Shown here: one piece after another, positions 1-11,896 of the stretch
Layout of the letters: each line of letters starts with the position of its first letter
Numbering within the stretch: the stretch's first letter is position 1
Source: Lactuca virosa
Lineage: Eukaryota; Streptophyta; Magnoliopsida; Asterales; Asteraceae
Length of the DNA stretch: 64,000 nucleotides
Direction: 5' to 3'
Assembly (NCBI GenBank): GCA_928212115.1
Contig: CAKMRJ010005412.1
Location: 259,402,240 to 259,466,239 of the forward strand
Made by a program: the position numbers and the translations under genes
Notes under the pieces: model-generated
What the model saw: only the letters and a program-made list of their open reading frames with translations
Told to the model about the DNA's origin: nothing
Database searches by the model: none

Positions 1-1545
1 AAAGCGAATGTGGTAGCAGATGCCTTGAGCCGCAAGTCGGATGGATCTTCAGTTAGGGAGATGTATATGAGGATATCTGTTGATTCTCCGCTTTTGGGTT
101 TGATCAGAGAGACACAGGCAGAGGGAGTTAGGAAGGAGAACTAGAAGCAGGAAAGGATCAGGGGCAAGATCGACAGGTTTGCCACCGATAGTCAAGGGTT
201 GTTGACCCGGTGTGTTCGGGTTTGGGTTCCATTTTCTGGTGGGATCAGACAGATAGTGTTGGAGGAGGCTCATAAGTCTCGCTTTTCTATACACCCGGAA
301 GCCACCGAGATGTATCGAGATTTGAGATTGAGTTACTGGTGGCCGTGTATGAAGAAGGAGATACCCTAGTATTTCGAGAGATGCTTGAACTGTAGGATGG
401 TCAAGGTCGAGCATCGGAGGCCGCATGGCAAGCTGCAGGCTTTAGAGGTTCCCATGTGGAAGTGGGGAATAGATCACCATGGACTTTATCACCAAGTTGT
501 CGAAGACTGCCACGGGTTTTGATGTTATATGGGTCAACATTGGATCGATTGACCAAGAGCGCTTAACTTTTTGACCATCCGGGAGAGCTCTTCGGTCGAA
601 AAGTTGGTCGATGTGTATGTCGGCGAGATTGTTGCTCGTCATTGGGTTCCGGTCTCCATTGTTTCAGGTTGAGATGTTCGGTTTACTTCCTGTTTTTGAC
701 AGATTCCATGAGGAACTGGGCACGAGGCTACATTTCAGCACTGCATATCACCCGCAGACCGACGGTCAGAGTGAGCCGATCATCCAAAAAATCAAGGATA
801 TGTTGCGGGTTTGCGTCATAGATTTTGGTGGGAGTTGGGATTCCTACCTACCTCTTGCGGAGTTTTCCTACAACAACAACTATCACTTTAGCATTGGTGC
901 CCCACCTTTTGAGCTCTTGTATGGTTGGAGATGTCGTACTACGGTATGTTAGGGAGAGGTTTGTCACAAGGTCATGGGAAGGACCAGAGTAGTCCTTTAG
1001 ACCACATAGCTTATTCCGCAGATCAGGAAGAGAATGTAGACATCTTAGAGTCGACAGAAGAGTTATGCCGACCGACGTCGATCGGAGTTTGAATTTCAGG
1101 TCGACGATATGGTATTACTGAAGGTCTCACCCTGTAAGGTTGTGATACGCTTCAGGAAGACGGGGGAATTGGGTCCCCGATATATTGGATTGTTCCGAGT
1201 GATAGCCAGGGTAGGCCAGGTGGCCTACCGTTTGGATTTGTTGAGAGAGCTCAGTCAGATACACAACACTTTCCATGTCTCTAAGTTGTGGAAGAGTGTG
1301 TGTTGGACGGTGAGGCAATGGTGCCTGTGGATGATATTCCAGTCGATGAGCGCCTGAATTATATTGAAAGACCGGTGGGTATATTGGAGAGAAAGATGAA
1401 GGTCTTGCATAACAATGAGATACCTTTAGTAAAGGTTCAGTGGCAACATCGAAGAGGCTCCGAGTGGACCTGGGAGCCGGAGGCTGAGATGCGAGAGCAT
1501 TACCCAGAGTTCTTTACCGCAGCAGACTTCGAGGACGAAGTCTAA
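1..1545 (+). pseudogene. gypsy-1 pol 3' remnant: RNase H tail, integrase, chromodomain
   Basis: Broken 3' half of a Ty3/gypsy chromovirus polyprotein. The first codons read KANVVADALSRKS, the usual end of the RNase H domain. A zinc-binding integrase head follows at about 260-430, with stops inside it. The integrase core at 611-952 carries HPQTDGQSE, which contains the catalytic Glu, and SYNNNYHFSIG. The C-terminal domain is at 1109-1357 (GPRYIGLFRV). The chromodomain-like tail, 1288-1545, has VKVQWQHRRGSEWTWEPE and ends FEDEV-stop. Several frameshifts and stops separate the parts, so it is not functional. The upstream half lies outside the window. The chromodomain after the integrase places it among chromoviruses, probably Tekay/Del-like by inference. 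Confidence 0.9.
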
Positions 1546-1550
1546 GTTCA

Positions 1551-1562
1551 TTGGGGGAGAGT
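1551..1562 (+). other. gypsy-1 polypurine tract
   Basis: Purine-rich TTGGGGGAGAGT directly before the TGTAAC start of the LTR and just after the pol stop. It is in the right place for the primer of plus-strand synthesis in reverse transcription. Confidence 0.7.
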
Positions 1563-2370
1563 TGTAACATCTTGTTTTGAGGTACTTTCATTTTTAACCC
1601 TTATATTGAGATTTAATTCATTATGGTCCTTATAATGTAAGACTTGTGGCTGGGAGGGCTGATATTGCCACTTTTGGATTATGGGGGCCGAGCCACGTAC
1701 GCTGGGCATACGTTTTGTGTACGCAGGGCGTATGGGGTGAAGTCCTAAACCCTAATATTTAAGGTTTGGACCCTATTTATTCATCATTAACTCTCAACCT
1801 TGGCTCTTTTCATCAGCCTCCATCCTCTCAAAACGTCTTTGCAGCCCTCGTACACCTTGTGAGCATTTCTAAGCTTGAGTTTGTGTGTTATTGTGCCTTT
1901 GAATAAGAAAGAAGGAAGTAGAGAACATCTTGGAGTAATGAAGCACTTTAGATCTAGAATCACACCATCATTTGGCATCACTTGGAGGTATAAAGTTCCG
2001 ACCTTGGTGAAGTTTCACTTAGATCTTGTTTTGGGCTTGATTTTAGGTTCCTTTTGTCCCAAATGTGGTGATTCTTGAGCATAGCATGTTCTTGACCCAA
2101 TAAGTCGTCCTTTCAGACCTTAGGGGGGGGTCTTAAGTCATAAAAATGTAGTATTGGGGGGTTAGTTTCACTCCATGCATGCTATAGAAGGTCTTAATGC
2201 ATTAAGATGTCAAGTTTTTGTGTTTTAAGCACTTAATGTACATGCAAGGTCATAAAGTTGGAAACTTTATGACTCTTGAGGATATTTTAGCCTTGGATCT
2301 GTAATTGGAAGCATTAAGTCGAAGAGTTTAGGGCTGAATAGGTTAAGAAGGGGGCAGTTGCGTACGTTGG
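1563..2370 (+). repeat. gypsy-1 3' LTR, 3'-truncated
   Basis: Starts TGTAACATC right after the polypurine tract. It carries the paired GTACGC/GCGTAC-type motif at about 1698-1735, an inverted telobox (AAACCCTAA then TTAAGGTTT) at 1747-1768 and a TATA-like CTATTTATT after it. The LTR stops inside a second GCGTACGTTGGG motif, where copia sequence begins. The normal ...TTACA end is missing. The break is a recombination or deletion point, because no target duplication is visible. Confidence 0.8.
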
Positions 2371-2590
2371 GATACTCAGCGACCTCCTCAGGAGTAGCAG
2401 TGGACTCATCAAGTTCCTTTAGCTCCTTATCGAGGACATATTCCTTGTCCTCGTAATGAGTGACCATCCTGATGTTTCGGATCCAGTCCATGAAGTTGGA
2501 ACCATCAAAGATGACCCTCCCACAAAGGTTCATGAGGGAATAGGAGCCAGTCGGTTAGAGCCCGAAGCATTTGTTGTAGAAACATCTAAA
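2371..2590 (-). pseudogene. truncated second copia gag N-terminus
   Basis: Duplicate of the gag start found at 9394-9610. It reads MNLCGRVIFDGSNFMDWIRN and then a Lys/Glu-rich stretch (KELKELDESTATPEEVAEY), after which it runs into gypsy-1 LTR sequence. Indels around the expected start codon break the first 20 residues. Only about 70 codons of gag remain. Confidence 0.8.
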
Positions 2591-4073
2591 AGGAAGAAAA
2601 CAAGTTTAGATTAGATATATCGAATCCTTAATAATACACCCAAATGTAATATTAAGGCTAGGATCCAACACAATATATTATAACTTAGAAGAGGGATGCC
2701 GTAATCTAAGCTATAACATATTTGAAGGTAGGTGAATGACGATTCACCAATTTCCACCATGAAAACGAAATGAATTATTAGGTTTAATTTGTTTTGAAAT
2801 TCCTAGATTCTTTTGAGATTCATTGAACTTTTCAATGGCATGTTTCAATCTCGATTGTGCCCTTCAAGTTTTGTGACTGGGATGCCGAGGATCATAAAAC
2901 AAGGTGTGAATAACCATGCAAATTCACTTGGTACCCTTAATATTATCACCTAATCAATGTGCCGGTTAACCACACACGCTCCACCGATCTATGATAAACA
3001 TTAAGTCACCCTTCGTGATCCTTACTAGTCCAAGTTAGTGTGCGGTTAACCCACACACGCTCCACCAACGACTTGGTAAGGTACAAAGTGTTGAATTTTA
3101 TGGGTTGCACCATATTCACATTTTCCTAAAGTAACTAAGATTGGGAATTTATTAAAGGTTTAGTTACTTTATAATATTCATTATACTTTTAATGAGAATT
3201 TTAAAGTCATTGTCCTACCCGTTCGGCTAACGACCCTCCACCGATCAAGGAAGCGGTGGGTGAGAATGGACTCCATTAAGTTGCCATTTTATAGGCAACA
3301 CCTTATACCCCCCCTTATAGACCGGCTTCGTGAATGAGGCCTACTAACGGTAAAACGACTTAATCTTATACATATATATAATAATTAACCATTAATGTTA
3401 TAAATAGTATAAGGGTTGAATTTTAACTTTAAAACTCTAAGGGTTGGAATAAAGTATATTAAAGTGTGTGTAACTTTACAAATTCCAAAACTTGAGGACA
3501 AGTTTTGAAACTATTCAAAACTTTTCATTTCATAACTTATGAATTAAAGTTCATAAATGAAGACTCTTCATTTTCATGTAACTTATGTGTTTTAAGTGGC
3601 ATAAATGAAAGTGACCTTTGGAAATCCATAACTTGAGGACAAATTATGGACTTCATTAAAACACATAATGATCAAGAATATTAATAAACCAATTTAGCAA
3701 ATAATTCCTATGATCTAACAATAATTCACAAGACATGAACATCATATCAAAAATTCCAAGACCATATGAAACACAATATCATGCAATTTTGATATAAGCC
3801 ATTGTAAATGGATTAGCATAAACATTACACCATCTAAAACAGGTTTTATAACACCAAAATAGTTTAGGGTAATGTTTCTAGTCCATTTCCAGCAGCAAAA
3901 CTCGAAAATCTGCATTCTGAGGCTTCTACTCGTCGCGTGCCGAACCTAATCGACGAGTAGGATGAATTTACTCCTGGACTCGGCGAGTCCCCCATGGACT
4001 CGGCGAGTTCATGATGCAGAATGCAGAAAACTTGAGTTTTTCAACAAGTTTGCATCAAGTATCAAACAAACAA
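2591..4073 (-). repeat. copia leader, second copy
   Basis: Untranslated leader between PBS and gag, matching 9611-11110. It holds three loosely similar blocks with GGTTAACC, CACGCTCCACC or CCCTCCACCGATC near 2960-3250, and an ACTCG-CGAGT-type palindrome cluster at about 3930-4010. No gene was seen. It differs from the other copy mainly by one-base indels. Confidence 0.75.
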
Positions 4074-4091
4074 GCCTAGGCTCTAATACCA
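4074..4091 (-). other. copia primer-binding site, second copy
   Basis: Minus strand reads TGGTATTAGAGCCTAGG just inside the LTR end, complementary to initiator Met tRNA with one mismatch from the common TGGTATCAGAGC form. Confidence 0.8.
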
Positions 4092-4092
4092 C

Positions 4093-4860
4093 TGTTGGGT
4101 TTTGAGCAAACTAACACTCCTAAGGTGTTCATGCAACCCTAGAAACCTTGGATCTATGTTTGTCTAAAATACATGCAAAATGATTTTCCAAGGTTCATAA
4201 CCTATCTAGCATACATGGGGTACTTTTAAACATAAAAGATACTAGAAGAATTACATACCTTTTGTTAGTGAGTTGATTCCTTGGGAGTTTGAGAGCCAAG
4301 CACCAATAATGTGAATGCCTCAAATGGAAATCACAAATCACCACAAACTTGGAAAAACTTATGAGAGAGTATCCAATCACTCTAGAAATTCGGCCACTCT
4401 TATGCACACACACATAGTGTCTTTTCAAGCACCATAAGCCTCTTTATATAGTGTAGATTATTAGGGTTATGAACCATGCAAACCCTAATAACCCATGTCT
4501 TTTCCTATTCCAAGGATCCATGGGTTAAAAGCTCCATGGATCATCCATGGACTCCCATTTAAGCTTAGCCCATTTCCTAATGAGTGTTATCCCACACTAT
4601 ATAAGTACAATAGCCCATTATTTAATTAGTCACCTTATGATCACTAAATTAATTCATAATTAATTTAAGATCAATACTAATTAAATAATACAATTTCATA
4701 TTAATATATTATAACTTATAATATATTAGTAGGCCGCAAATTACTCTTCTCTAATTTTATCCATATAAATAGTTCGGGTGAAGTGCAACCCAAATGGACC
4801 ATGCCAGGTCGGGTCAAGTATATACCAAATAAGTTATGGACTTAGACACCTTATCCAACA
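4093..4860 (-). repeat. copia LTR A (3' LTR of full copy, shared by second copy)
   Basis: 768 bp, TGTTGGATAAGG...AACCCAACA on the minus strand, the same length as LTR B at 11129-11896 and nearly identical. It is flanked by a polypurine tract on one side and by a PBS on the other. It therefore serves as 3' LTR of one copy and 5' LTR of the next. A solitary element would not have a PBS after its 3' LTR. Confidence 0.9.
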
Positions 4861-4873
4861 GTCTCCCACTTGG
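4861..4873 (-). other. copia polypurine tract
   Basis: Minus strand CCAAGTGGGAGAC abuts the TGTTGG start of the 3' LTR, as expected for the plus-strand primer. Confidence 0.75.
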
Positions 4874-5474
4874 ATAAGTCTGATAACTGTATTTGCCTTA
4901 TAGCTTCAGGAACCAACCGGCAATCGTAGCTCTCGAAAAACTCTGTTGAACTATGAAGCGCCATTTTAGATAAGTGATCACATAATCCTCTGCTCTCATG
5001 ATATCAGCCGGACAAATACATGGAACAACGTCTTACTTATTGTCCAGCAGTTTGTTTCCCGATTTCCGATTTGTTTGACAAAGAACGTAATCGAACACAT
5101 CAATTTAGTTCTGACCGGGCCTGGTACATAGGTCAAAAAAAAATCATCGAGGGGCCAAAATATCGCTTCTATTTCTAGAAGGAACAGATAAACTTCGAAT
5201 CGTATGCTTGTTCTACTACTTATTGAATTGCACACAAAGGCATGTTTTATAACATCAAGTTACTGATGCGTTTACGTGCAATCAATGCACAACCAACTCA
5301 TAGGTAACAACTCATATCTCTAGGTTTGAAGACTTATATGATATTACCGTCTCATGATCACTCGAGATCAATTCCATGAAGTGATACAAGTGAGCGTGGG
5401 TTTATTCCAATACTCATAACTTATGAGTACTCATGAATGTTGTAGCAACCATTGCTATGGCTAAACACCTTTAG
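4874..5474 (-). other. copia 3' untranslated region
   Basis: About 600 bp between the end of the RNase H frame and the polypurine tract. No domain or gene was recognised. The short open frames here lack family motifs. Confidence 0.6.
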
Positions 5475-6400
5475 TCATCTACAATCCCAATTCATGACAG
5501 TCTTGATTATACCTACTTCCGACATATGACCGACTGTGGAGAGTTTGAATAAACTTATTATTCTGGAAGTCAAAACATGCAAAGCTGAAACAATAGTAAA
5601 ACTAATATCGTCCCTCAGCCCGATGCGTCTCGCATGCTGCAAATGCTTTACCCTTGTCAGTCCCTTCGTAAGGGGATCCGCAGGGTTCTCTTCTGACGAT
5701 ACCCTCTTAGCCACGAGGAGTCCTTCTTCTATCTTGTGTCTTATGAAGTGATATTTTTTGTCAATGTGTCGGGATCTGCCATGATCTCTTGGTTCCTTGG
5801 CTAAGGCAACCGCACTATTGCTGTCACAGAAAATCTCCATAGGCTCCTTAATAGCTGGTACAACTCCAAGGTCTCCGATGAAGTTCCTCAGCCATATCGC
5901 CTCCTTTGCCGCTTCACTCGCTGCTATGTACTCTGATTCACAAGTCGAATCAGCTACAGTCTCCTGTTTGGAACTCTTCCAAGTGATTGCCCCTCCATTT
6001 AAGGTAAAGACCCAGCCCGACTGAGAGCGGAAGTTATCCCTATCAGTCTGAAAGCTAGCATCACTATACCCTACTACTCTCAAGTCATCACTCCCACCAA
6101 GGGTAAGGATCCAATCCTTTGTCCTCCGCAGGTACTTGAGAATATTCTTTACCGCAGTCCAATGAGCCTTGCCAGGGTTCCCCTGATATCTGCTGACCAT
6201 GCTCAAAGCGAAGGTCACATCAGGACGGGTACAAGTCATAACATACATGATCGAGCCAACAGCGGAAGCATAAGGTAATCGACTCATCTCAGCTATCTCA
6301 TCTTCTGTACTCGGGCTCTGAGCCTTGCTCAGTTTGGCATTGCTTTGGATCGTAATTCTCCTTTCTTGGAATTCTGCATGTTGAACCTTTTCAACACCTT
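5475..6400 (-). pseudogene. copia RNase H domain and end of RT
   Basis: A 270-codon open frame, the best preserved part of this pol. It starts with the conserved LPYASAVGSIMYVMTCTRPD at the RT/RNase H connection. RNase H motifs follow: GYSDASFQTD, SGWVFTLNGGAITWKSSKQ, STCESEYIAASEAAKEAIWL, FCDSNSAVALAKEP, HIDKKYHFIRHKI and ENPADPLTKGL. The catalytic Asp and Glu positions look present. The tail after LTKGL is non-conserved. It is cut off from the RT part at about 6290-6440 by frameshifts. Confidence 0.9.
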
Positions 6401-7170
6401 ATCCAAGTAGATACTCTGACTAAGTCCAATTAGTCTTTTACCTCCTTTCTCTTAATATCCTTATCCCTAGGATATAAGCAGCTTCTCCAAGGTCCTTCAT
6501 AGCAAAGCACTTCCCAAGCCAGGACTTAATCTCCTGCAAGGTTGGGATGTCATTTCCTATGAGTAGTATGTCATCCACATACAGTACCAAAAAGCTAACT
6601 ATACTCCCACTAGCTCTGGCATACACGCAGGACTCATCTTCACTTCTTGAGAAACCAAACTCTTTGACCTTCTCATCGAAACAAAGATTCCAACTTCGAG
6701 ATGCTTGTTTCAATCCATAAATGGATTTCTCAAGCTTGCACACTCTATTGGGTTACTCTGCACTGACAAAAACCCTCTGGCTGATTCATGTAAAACATCC
6801 TCAGCCAACTTTCCGTTAAGGAAAGCGGTTTTGACATCCATTTGCCATATTTCATAATCATGAAGCAGCAATGGCTAGCATAACCCTAATAGACTTAATC
6901 TTTGCTACTGGTGAAAAGGTTTCATCATAATCAATACCCTGAGTCTGAGTAAAACCCTTCGCAACCAGTCGAGCCTTATAAGTGTGCACTTTCCATCCAT
7001 GTCGGTCTTCTTCTTGAAGATCCATTTGCACCCGACTGTCTTACGGCCTGGTACATTGTCAACCAAGTTCCAAACTTGATTGTCATACATGGACTGTATC
7101 TCGCTGTCCATAGGCCTCCTGCCATTAGCAGACTCTGGGCATGCCATGGCTTCCTTAACACTGTTAGGTT
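6401..7170 (-). pseudogene. copia reverse transcriptase (frameshifted)
   Basis: The N-terminal part at 6905-7170 reads WNLVDNVPGRKTVGCKWIFK, a classical copia RT start. The C-terminal part at 6438-6743 has SIYGLKQASRSWN and the catalytic FLVLYVDDILLIG (YVDD at about 6570-6583), followed by FAMKDLGEAAYILGI. At least two frameshifts lie at about 6745-6960, so the polymerase cannot be made as one protein. Confidence 0.88.
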
Positions 7171-8138
7171 CATCCAGATTTACCAGTTGTACTGTCACTG
7201 ATAAATGTATCACCTTCCGTAGTAATATGAAATCCATAATAAAACTCAGGTGTGTTCCTAACCCTTGTGGAACGCCTCGGAAGTATAGACTCGTCAACTG
7301 GATCAACAGGAATTTCCTCCTCAGGTTGATTGCTAGTGTCTGAGGTTCCTTCACCAATTGAGTCTTGAATTTCTTCAAGGTCAATTTGCCTCCCACTGTC
7401 TCCTTGGTTTATAAATTCTCTCTCTAGAAAGACCCCTCTCCTTTCCACAAAGACCACATTCTCACTGGGTCTGTAGAAAAGGTAACCAAAGGATTTTTCT
7501 GGGTAGCCGATGAAAATACACCTTTCACTTCGAGGTTCGAGCTTGTCATGAGTCTCGCGCCTCACGAAAGCCTCGCAACCCCAAATTTTGATATGGTCCA
7601 AATTGGGAACTTTCCCAGTCCACATTTCATAAGGTGTTTTGGCAACCTTCTTTGTAGGGACTAGATTAAGGATGTGGGCGGCAGTCTCTAAGGCATACCC
7701 CCAAAAAGATATTGGTAGCGAAGCTCGACTCATCATAGGGCGAACCATGTCCAACAAAGTTCGATTACGCCTCTCAGCTACACCATTCAGCTGTGGTGTC
7801 CTGGGAGGTGTCAATTGTGAGACAATCCCACACTTCTTAAGATAGTCGAGGAACTCAGTACTAAGATACTCACCACCTCGATCGGATCGAAGCATCTTAA
7901 TGTTCCTGCCCAATTGATTTTCTACTTCCTGTTTAAACTCTTTAAACCTTTCAAAAGTTTCTGACTTATGTTTGATTAAGTAGACATAACCATATTTACT
8001 AAAATCATCAATAAAAGTCACATAATAGTTATTAGCATCTCTTGTGGCGGTTTTGAATGGTCCACATACATCAGTATGTATAAGGTCCAACAAACCCTCA
8101 CCCCTTGCACAAGTACTAGTGAAGGGTGATTTTGTCAT
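7171..8138 (-). pseudogene. copia integrase core
   Basis: A long open frame of 322 codons, running slightly into the RT linker. It has the D,D,E integrase core: LIHTDVCGPF near residue 23, LRSDRGGEYLS near residue 87 and LNGVAERRNRTLLDMVRP near residue 122. Then come PISFWGYALETAAHILNLVP and the GCEAFVRR...CIFIGYPEKSFGYLFY region typical of copia integrases. This single domain is intact, but it is separated by shifts from the domains on both sides. Confidence 0.92.
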
Positions 8139-8700
8139 TTTTCCAAGTAGACAAGACTCACAACTATCATCCGACTTGAGGTCGAACGACTCAAGACTCC
8201 ATCCTTTGGAGCTGGCCTATGCGTTTCTTGCTTACATGTCCAAGACGACAATGCCACAAAGATGCTTTATCCAAGCTAGTAGAAGAAACAATACATAATA
8301 CATTATTTCCTAAATTATCTACAACCGATATAGCTTCAAACACACCATCACAAGGTAATGCTTTAAAATAAAGAACATTATTAAAGAAAGCATTAATACT
8401 ACCAACTTCATTATAAAAAAAAGGTAAAACCTTGTTTGTACAAAGCATGAAAGGAAATAATATTCCTCGCCATTTCAGACAAGTACACACATTTATTCAA
8501 ATCTAACTTTAACCTACTATCTAGCAACAAAGTATAAACTCCAATCTTGGCAACAGGTGCAACCTTCTTGTTCCCCATGATTAAGTTTATCTTTCCGTGC
8601 TCCACATCCTCACTTCTTCTTAGGCTCTGCAAGTCACAACAGATGTGAATACCACAACCTGTATCAAGAACCCAACAATTAGAATATGGTGAGTTATTAG
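8139..8700 (-). pseudogene. copia protease and GAG-pre-integrase region
   Basis: The frame at 8411-8998 contains NCWVLDTGCGIHICCDLQSL, the aspartic protease active site (DTG), then a MGNKKVAPVAKIGVYTL stretch. A different frame at 8191-8490 contains SLWHCRLGHVSKKRIGQLQ, the GAG-pre-integrase zinc-binding motif. The frame changes between them, so the polyprotein is broken here. Confidence 0.85.
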
Positions 8701-9610
8701 ACAATATAGTGTAAATACCTGCATGAGATGGTTTGACTTTCCATCCTTGACATCCTGCAAGTACTTGGGCAGTTTCGCTTCCAGTGCCCCTTATTTTGAT
8801 AGTAGAAGCATTCAGCATCCTTAGGGATGGTAGAAGGAGTGATAGAACCACCTTTGGTTCCAGATGAGGAGCCTTCAAGGGACTTTCCCTTGGTACCCTT
8901 CGAAGGGTGCTTCCTCTTCTTCCCTTTGCCTTGCCTAATAGCCAAAACAGGGGTAGTAGTAGGAGTAGGAGTAGCAACCGACTTACTCTTAAGACCACTT
9001 TCGGCAGTCTTCAGAAGTCCTTGAAGCTTACTGAGTGTGACTTCTCCTTGTTCATGTGGTATGTCATACGAAATTGATCATAACACGAGGGCAAGGAGTG
9101 CAAATGATATCAATTGCCAACTCCTCAGGGAAGTTCACATTCAGTTTCATTAGATGGTCCACATACTTTGTATTTTCTGCATGTGGCTCTGATTGGTTTC
9201 GCTATCCTTCATACGGGTAGTGATCATGGAGGAGATTATTTCATACCGCTCTTGACGAGCACTCTGATGGTACCTTTCCATCAGCTCCTGATGCATCTCA
9301 AAGGGTAATAGTCCTCATAGGACTTTTGGAGTTCAGCTGTCATGGTGGCCATCATGATGCATGCCACCTTGGTGGCATCTCTTTCATGTGACTGATACTC
9401 AGCGACCTCCTCAGGAGTAGCAGTGGACTCATCAAGTTCCTTTAGCTCCTTATCGAGGACATATTCCTTGTCCTTGTAACGAGTGACCATCCTGATGTTC
9501 CGGATCCAATCCATGAAGTTGGAACCATCAAAGATGACCCTCCCACAAAGGTTCATGAGGGAATAGGAGCCAGTAGGGTTAGAGCCCGAAGCATTGTCGT
9601 TAGAAGACAT
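8701..9610 (-). pseudogene. copia gag with damaged zinc knuckle
   Basis: Starts with ATG at 9610 (MSSNDNASGSNPTGSYS) and shares the LCGRVIFDGSNFMDWIRN motif with the duplicate at 2371. The body is split by frameshifts near 9280 and 9100. Near 8790-8840 lies a zinc knuckle, CFYYQNKGHWKRNC. The expected second cysteine (CX2CX4HX4C) is Tyr, so the knuckle is probably dead. Gag would form the virus-like particle. The leader precedes it with no overlap. Confidence 0.85.
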
Positions 9611-11110
9611 CTAAAAGGAAGAAAACAAGTTTAGATTAGATATATCGAATCCTTAATAATACACCCAAATGTAATATTAAGGCTAGGATCCAACACAATA
9701 TATTATAACTTAGAAGAGGGATGTCGTAATCTAAGCTATAACATATTTGAAGGTAGGTTGATGGACGATTCACCAATTCCACCATGAAAACGAAATGAAT
9801 TATTAGGGTTAATTTGTTTTGAAATTCCTAGATTCTTTTGAGATTCATTGAACTTTTCAATGGCATGTTTCAATCTCGATTGTGCCCTTAAAGTTTTGTG
9901 ACTGGGATGCCGAGGATCATAAAACAAGGTGTGAATAACCATGCAAATTCACTTGGTACCCTTAATATTATCACCTAATCAATGTGCGGTTAACCACACA
10001 CGCTCCACCGATCTTTGATTACAACATTAAGTCACCCTCGTGATCCTTACTAGTCCAAGTTAGTGTGTCGGTTAACAACACACCTCCACCAACGACTCTT
10101 GGTAAGGTACAAAGTGTGAATTTATGGGTTAGCACCATATTCACATTTTCCTAAAGTAACTAAGATTGGGAATTTATTAAGGTTAGTTACTTTATAATAT
10201 TCATTATACTTTTAATGAGAATTTAAAGTCATTGTCCTACCCGTTCGGCTAACGACCCTCCACCGATCAAGGAAGCGGTGGGTGAGAATGGACTCCCATT
10301 AAGTTGCCATTTTATAGGCAACAACCTTATACCCCCCTTATAGACCGGCTTCGTGAATGAGGCCTACTAACGGTAAAACGACTTAATCTTATACATATAA
10401 TAATAATAATTAACCATTAATGTTATAATAGTATAAGGGTTGAATTTTAACTTTTTTAAAACTCTAAGGGTTTGGAATTAAAGTATATTAAAGTGTGTGT
10501 AACTTTACAAATTCCAAAACTTGAGGACAAGTTTTGAAAATATTCAAAACTTTTCATTTCATAACTTATGAATTAAAGGTTCATAAAATGAAGACTCTTC
10601 ATTTTCATGTAACTTATGTGTTTTAAGTGTGCATAAATGAAGTGACCTTTGGAAATCCATAACTTGAGGACAAATTATGGACTCCATTAAAACCACATAA
10701 ATGATCAAGAATTATCAATAAACAATTTAGCAAATAATTCCTATGATCTAACAATAATTCACAAGAACATGAACATCATATCAAAAATTCCAAGACCATA
10801 TGAACACATATTATCATGCAATTTTGATATAAGCCATTGTAAATGGATTAGCATAAACATTACACCATCTAAAAAAGGTTTTATAACACCAAAATAGTTT
10901 AGGGTAATGTTTCTAGTCCATTTCCAGCAGCAAAACTGAAAATCTGCATTCTGAGGCTTCTACTCGTCGAGTGCACGAACCTACTCGACGAGTAGGATGA
11001 ATTTACTCATGGACTCGGCGAGTCCCCCCATGGACTCGGCGAGTTCATGATGCAGAATGCAGAAAACTTGAGTTTTTCAACAAGTTTGCATCAAGTATCA
11101 AACAAACAAG
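9611..11110 (-). repeat. copia leader, first copy
   Basis: Roughly 1.5 kb untranslated leader between gag and PBS. It carries the same repeated GGTTAACC/CACGC blocks as the other copy and an ACTCGACGAGT palindrome cluster at about 10960-11045. No coding potential was seen. Confidence 0.75.
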
Positions 11111-11127
11111 CCTAGGCTCTAATACCA
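11111..11127 (-). other. copia primer-binding site
   Basis: Minus strand TGGTATTAGAGCCTAGG lies one base inside the 5' LTR and is complementary to initiator Met tRNA. Confidence 0.82.
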
Positions 11128-11128
11128 C

Positions 11129-11896
11129 TGTTGGGTTTTGAGCAAACTAACACTCCTAAGGTGTTCATGCAACCCTAGAAACCTTGGATCTATGTTTGTC
11201 TAAAATACATGCAAAATGATTTTCCAAGGTTCATAACCTATCTAGCATACATGGGGTACTTTTAAACATAAAAGATACTAGAAGAATTACATACATTTTG
11301 TTAGTGAGTTGATTCCTTGGGAGTTTGAGAGCCAAGCACCAATAATGTGAATGCCTCAAATGGAAATCACAAATCACCACAAACTTGGAAAACTTATGAG
11401 AGAGTATCCAATCACTCTAGAATTCGGCCACTCTTATGCACACACACATAGTGTCTTTTCAAGCACCATAAGCCTCTTTATATAGTGTAGATTATTAGGG
11501 TTATGAACCATGCAAACCCTAATAACCCATGTCTTTTCCTATTCCAAGGATCCATGGGTTAAAAGCTCCATGGATCATCCATGGACTCCCATTTAAGCTT
11601 AGCCCATTTCCTAATGAGTGTTATCCCACACTATATAAGTACAATAGCCCATTATTTAATTAGTCACCTTATGATCACTAAATTAATTCATAATTAATTT
11701 AAGATCAATACTAATTAAATAATACAATTTCATATTAATATATTATAACTTATAATATATTAGTAGGCCGCAAATATACTCTTCTCATAATGTTATCCAT
11801 ATAAATAGTTCGGGTGAAGTGCAACCCAAATGGACCATGTCGGGTCGGGTCAAGTATATACCAAATAAGTTATGGACTTAGACACCTTATCCAACA
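11129..11896 (-). repeat. copia LTR B (5' LTR)
   Basis: 768 bp, beginning TGTTGGATAAGGTGTC at 11896 on the minus strand and ending CCAACA at 11129. It abuts gypsy-2 LTR sequence at 11897, which in the intact 3' LTR lies at about 19544. This end is therefore a genuine insertion point inside the gypsy-2 5' LTR. The partner target duplication is lost with the left end. Confidence 0.9.

Larger units (their letters stand above)
2371..11896 (-). mobile_element. Ty1/copia composite: full element plus truncated second copy
   Basis: On the minus strand the order is LTR (11896-11129), PBS, leader, gag, protease, integrase, RT, RNase H, polypurine tract, LTR (4860-4093), then again PBS, leader and the first part of gag, cut at 2371. 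Domain order PR-IN-RT-RH identifies Ty1/copia. Segments 2371-4860 and 9394-11896 are copies of each other. The outer flanks belong to two different gypsy LTR families, so the ends are not one insertion site. The lineage within copia is not assigned. Frames are broken throughout. Confidence 0.9.
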
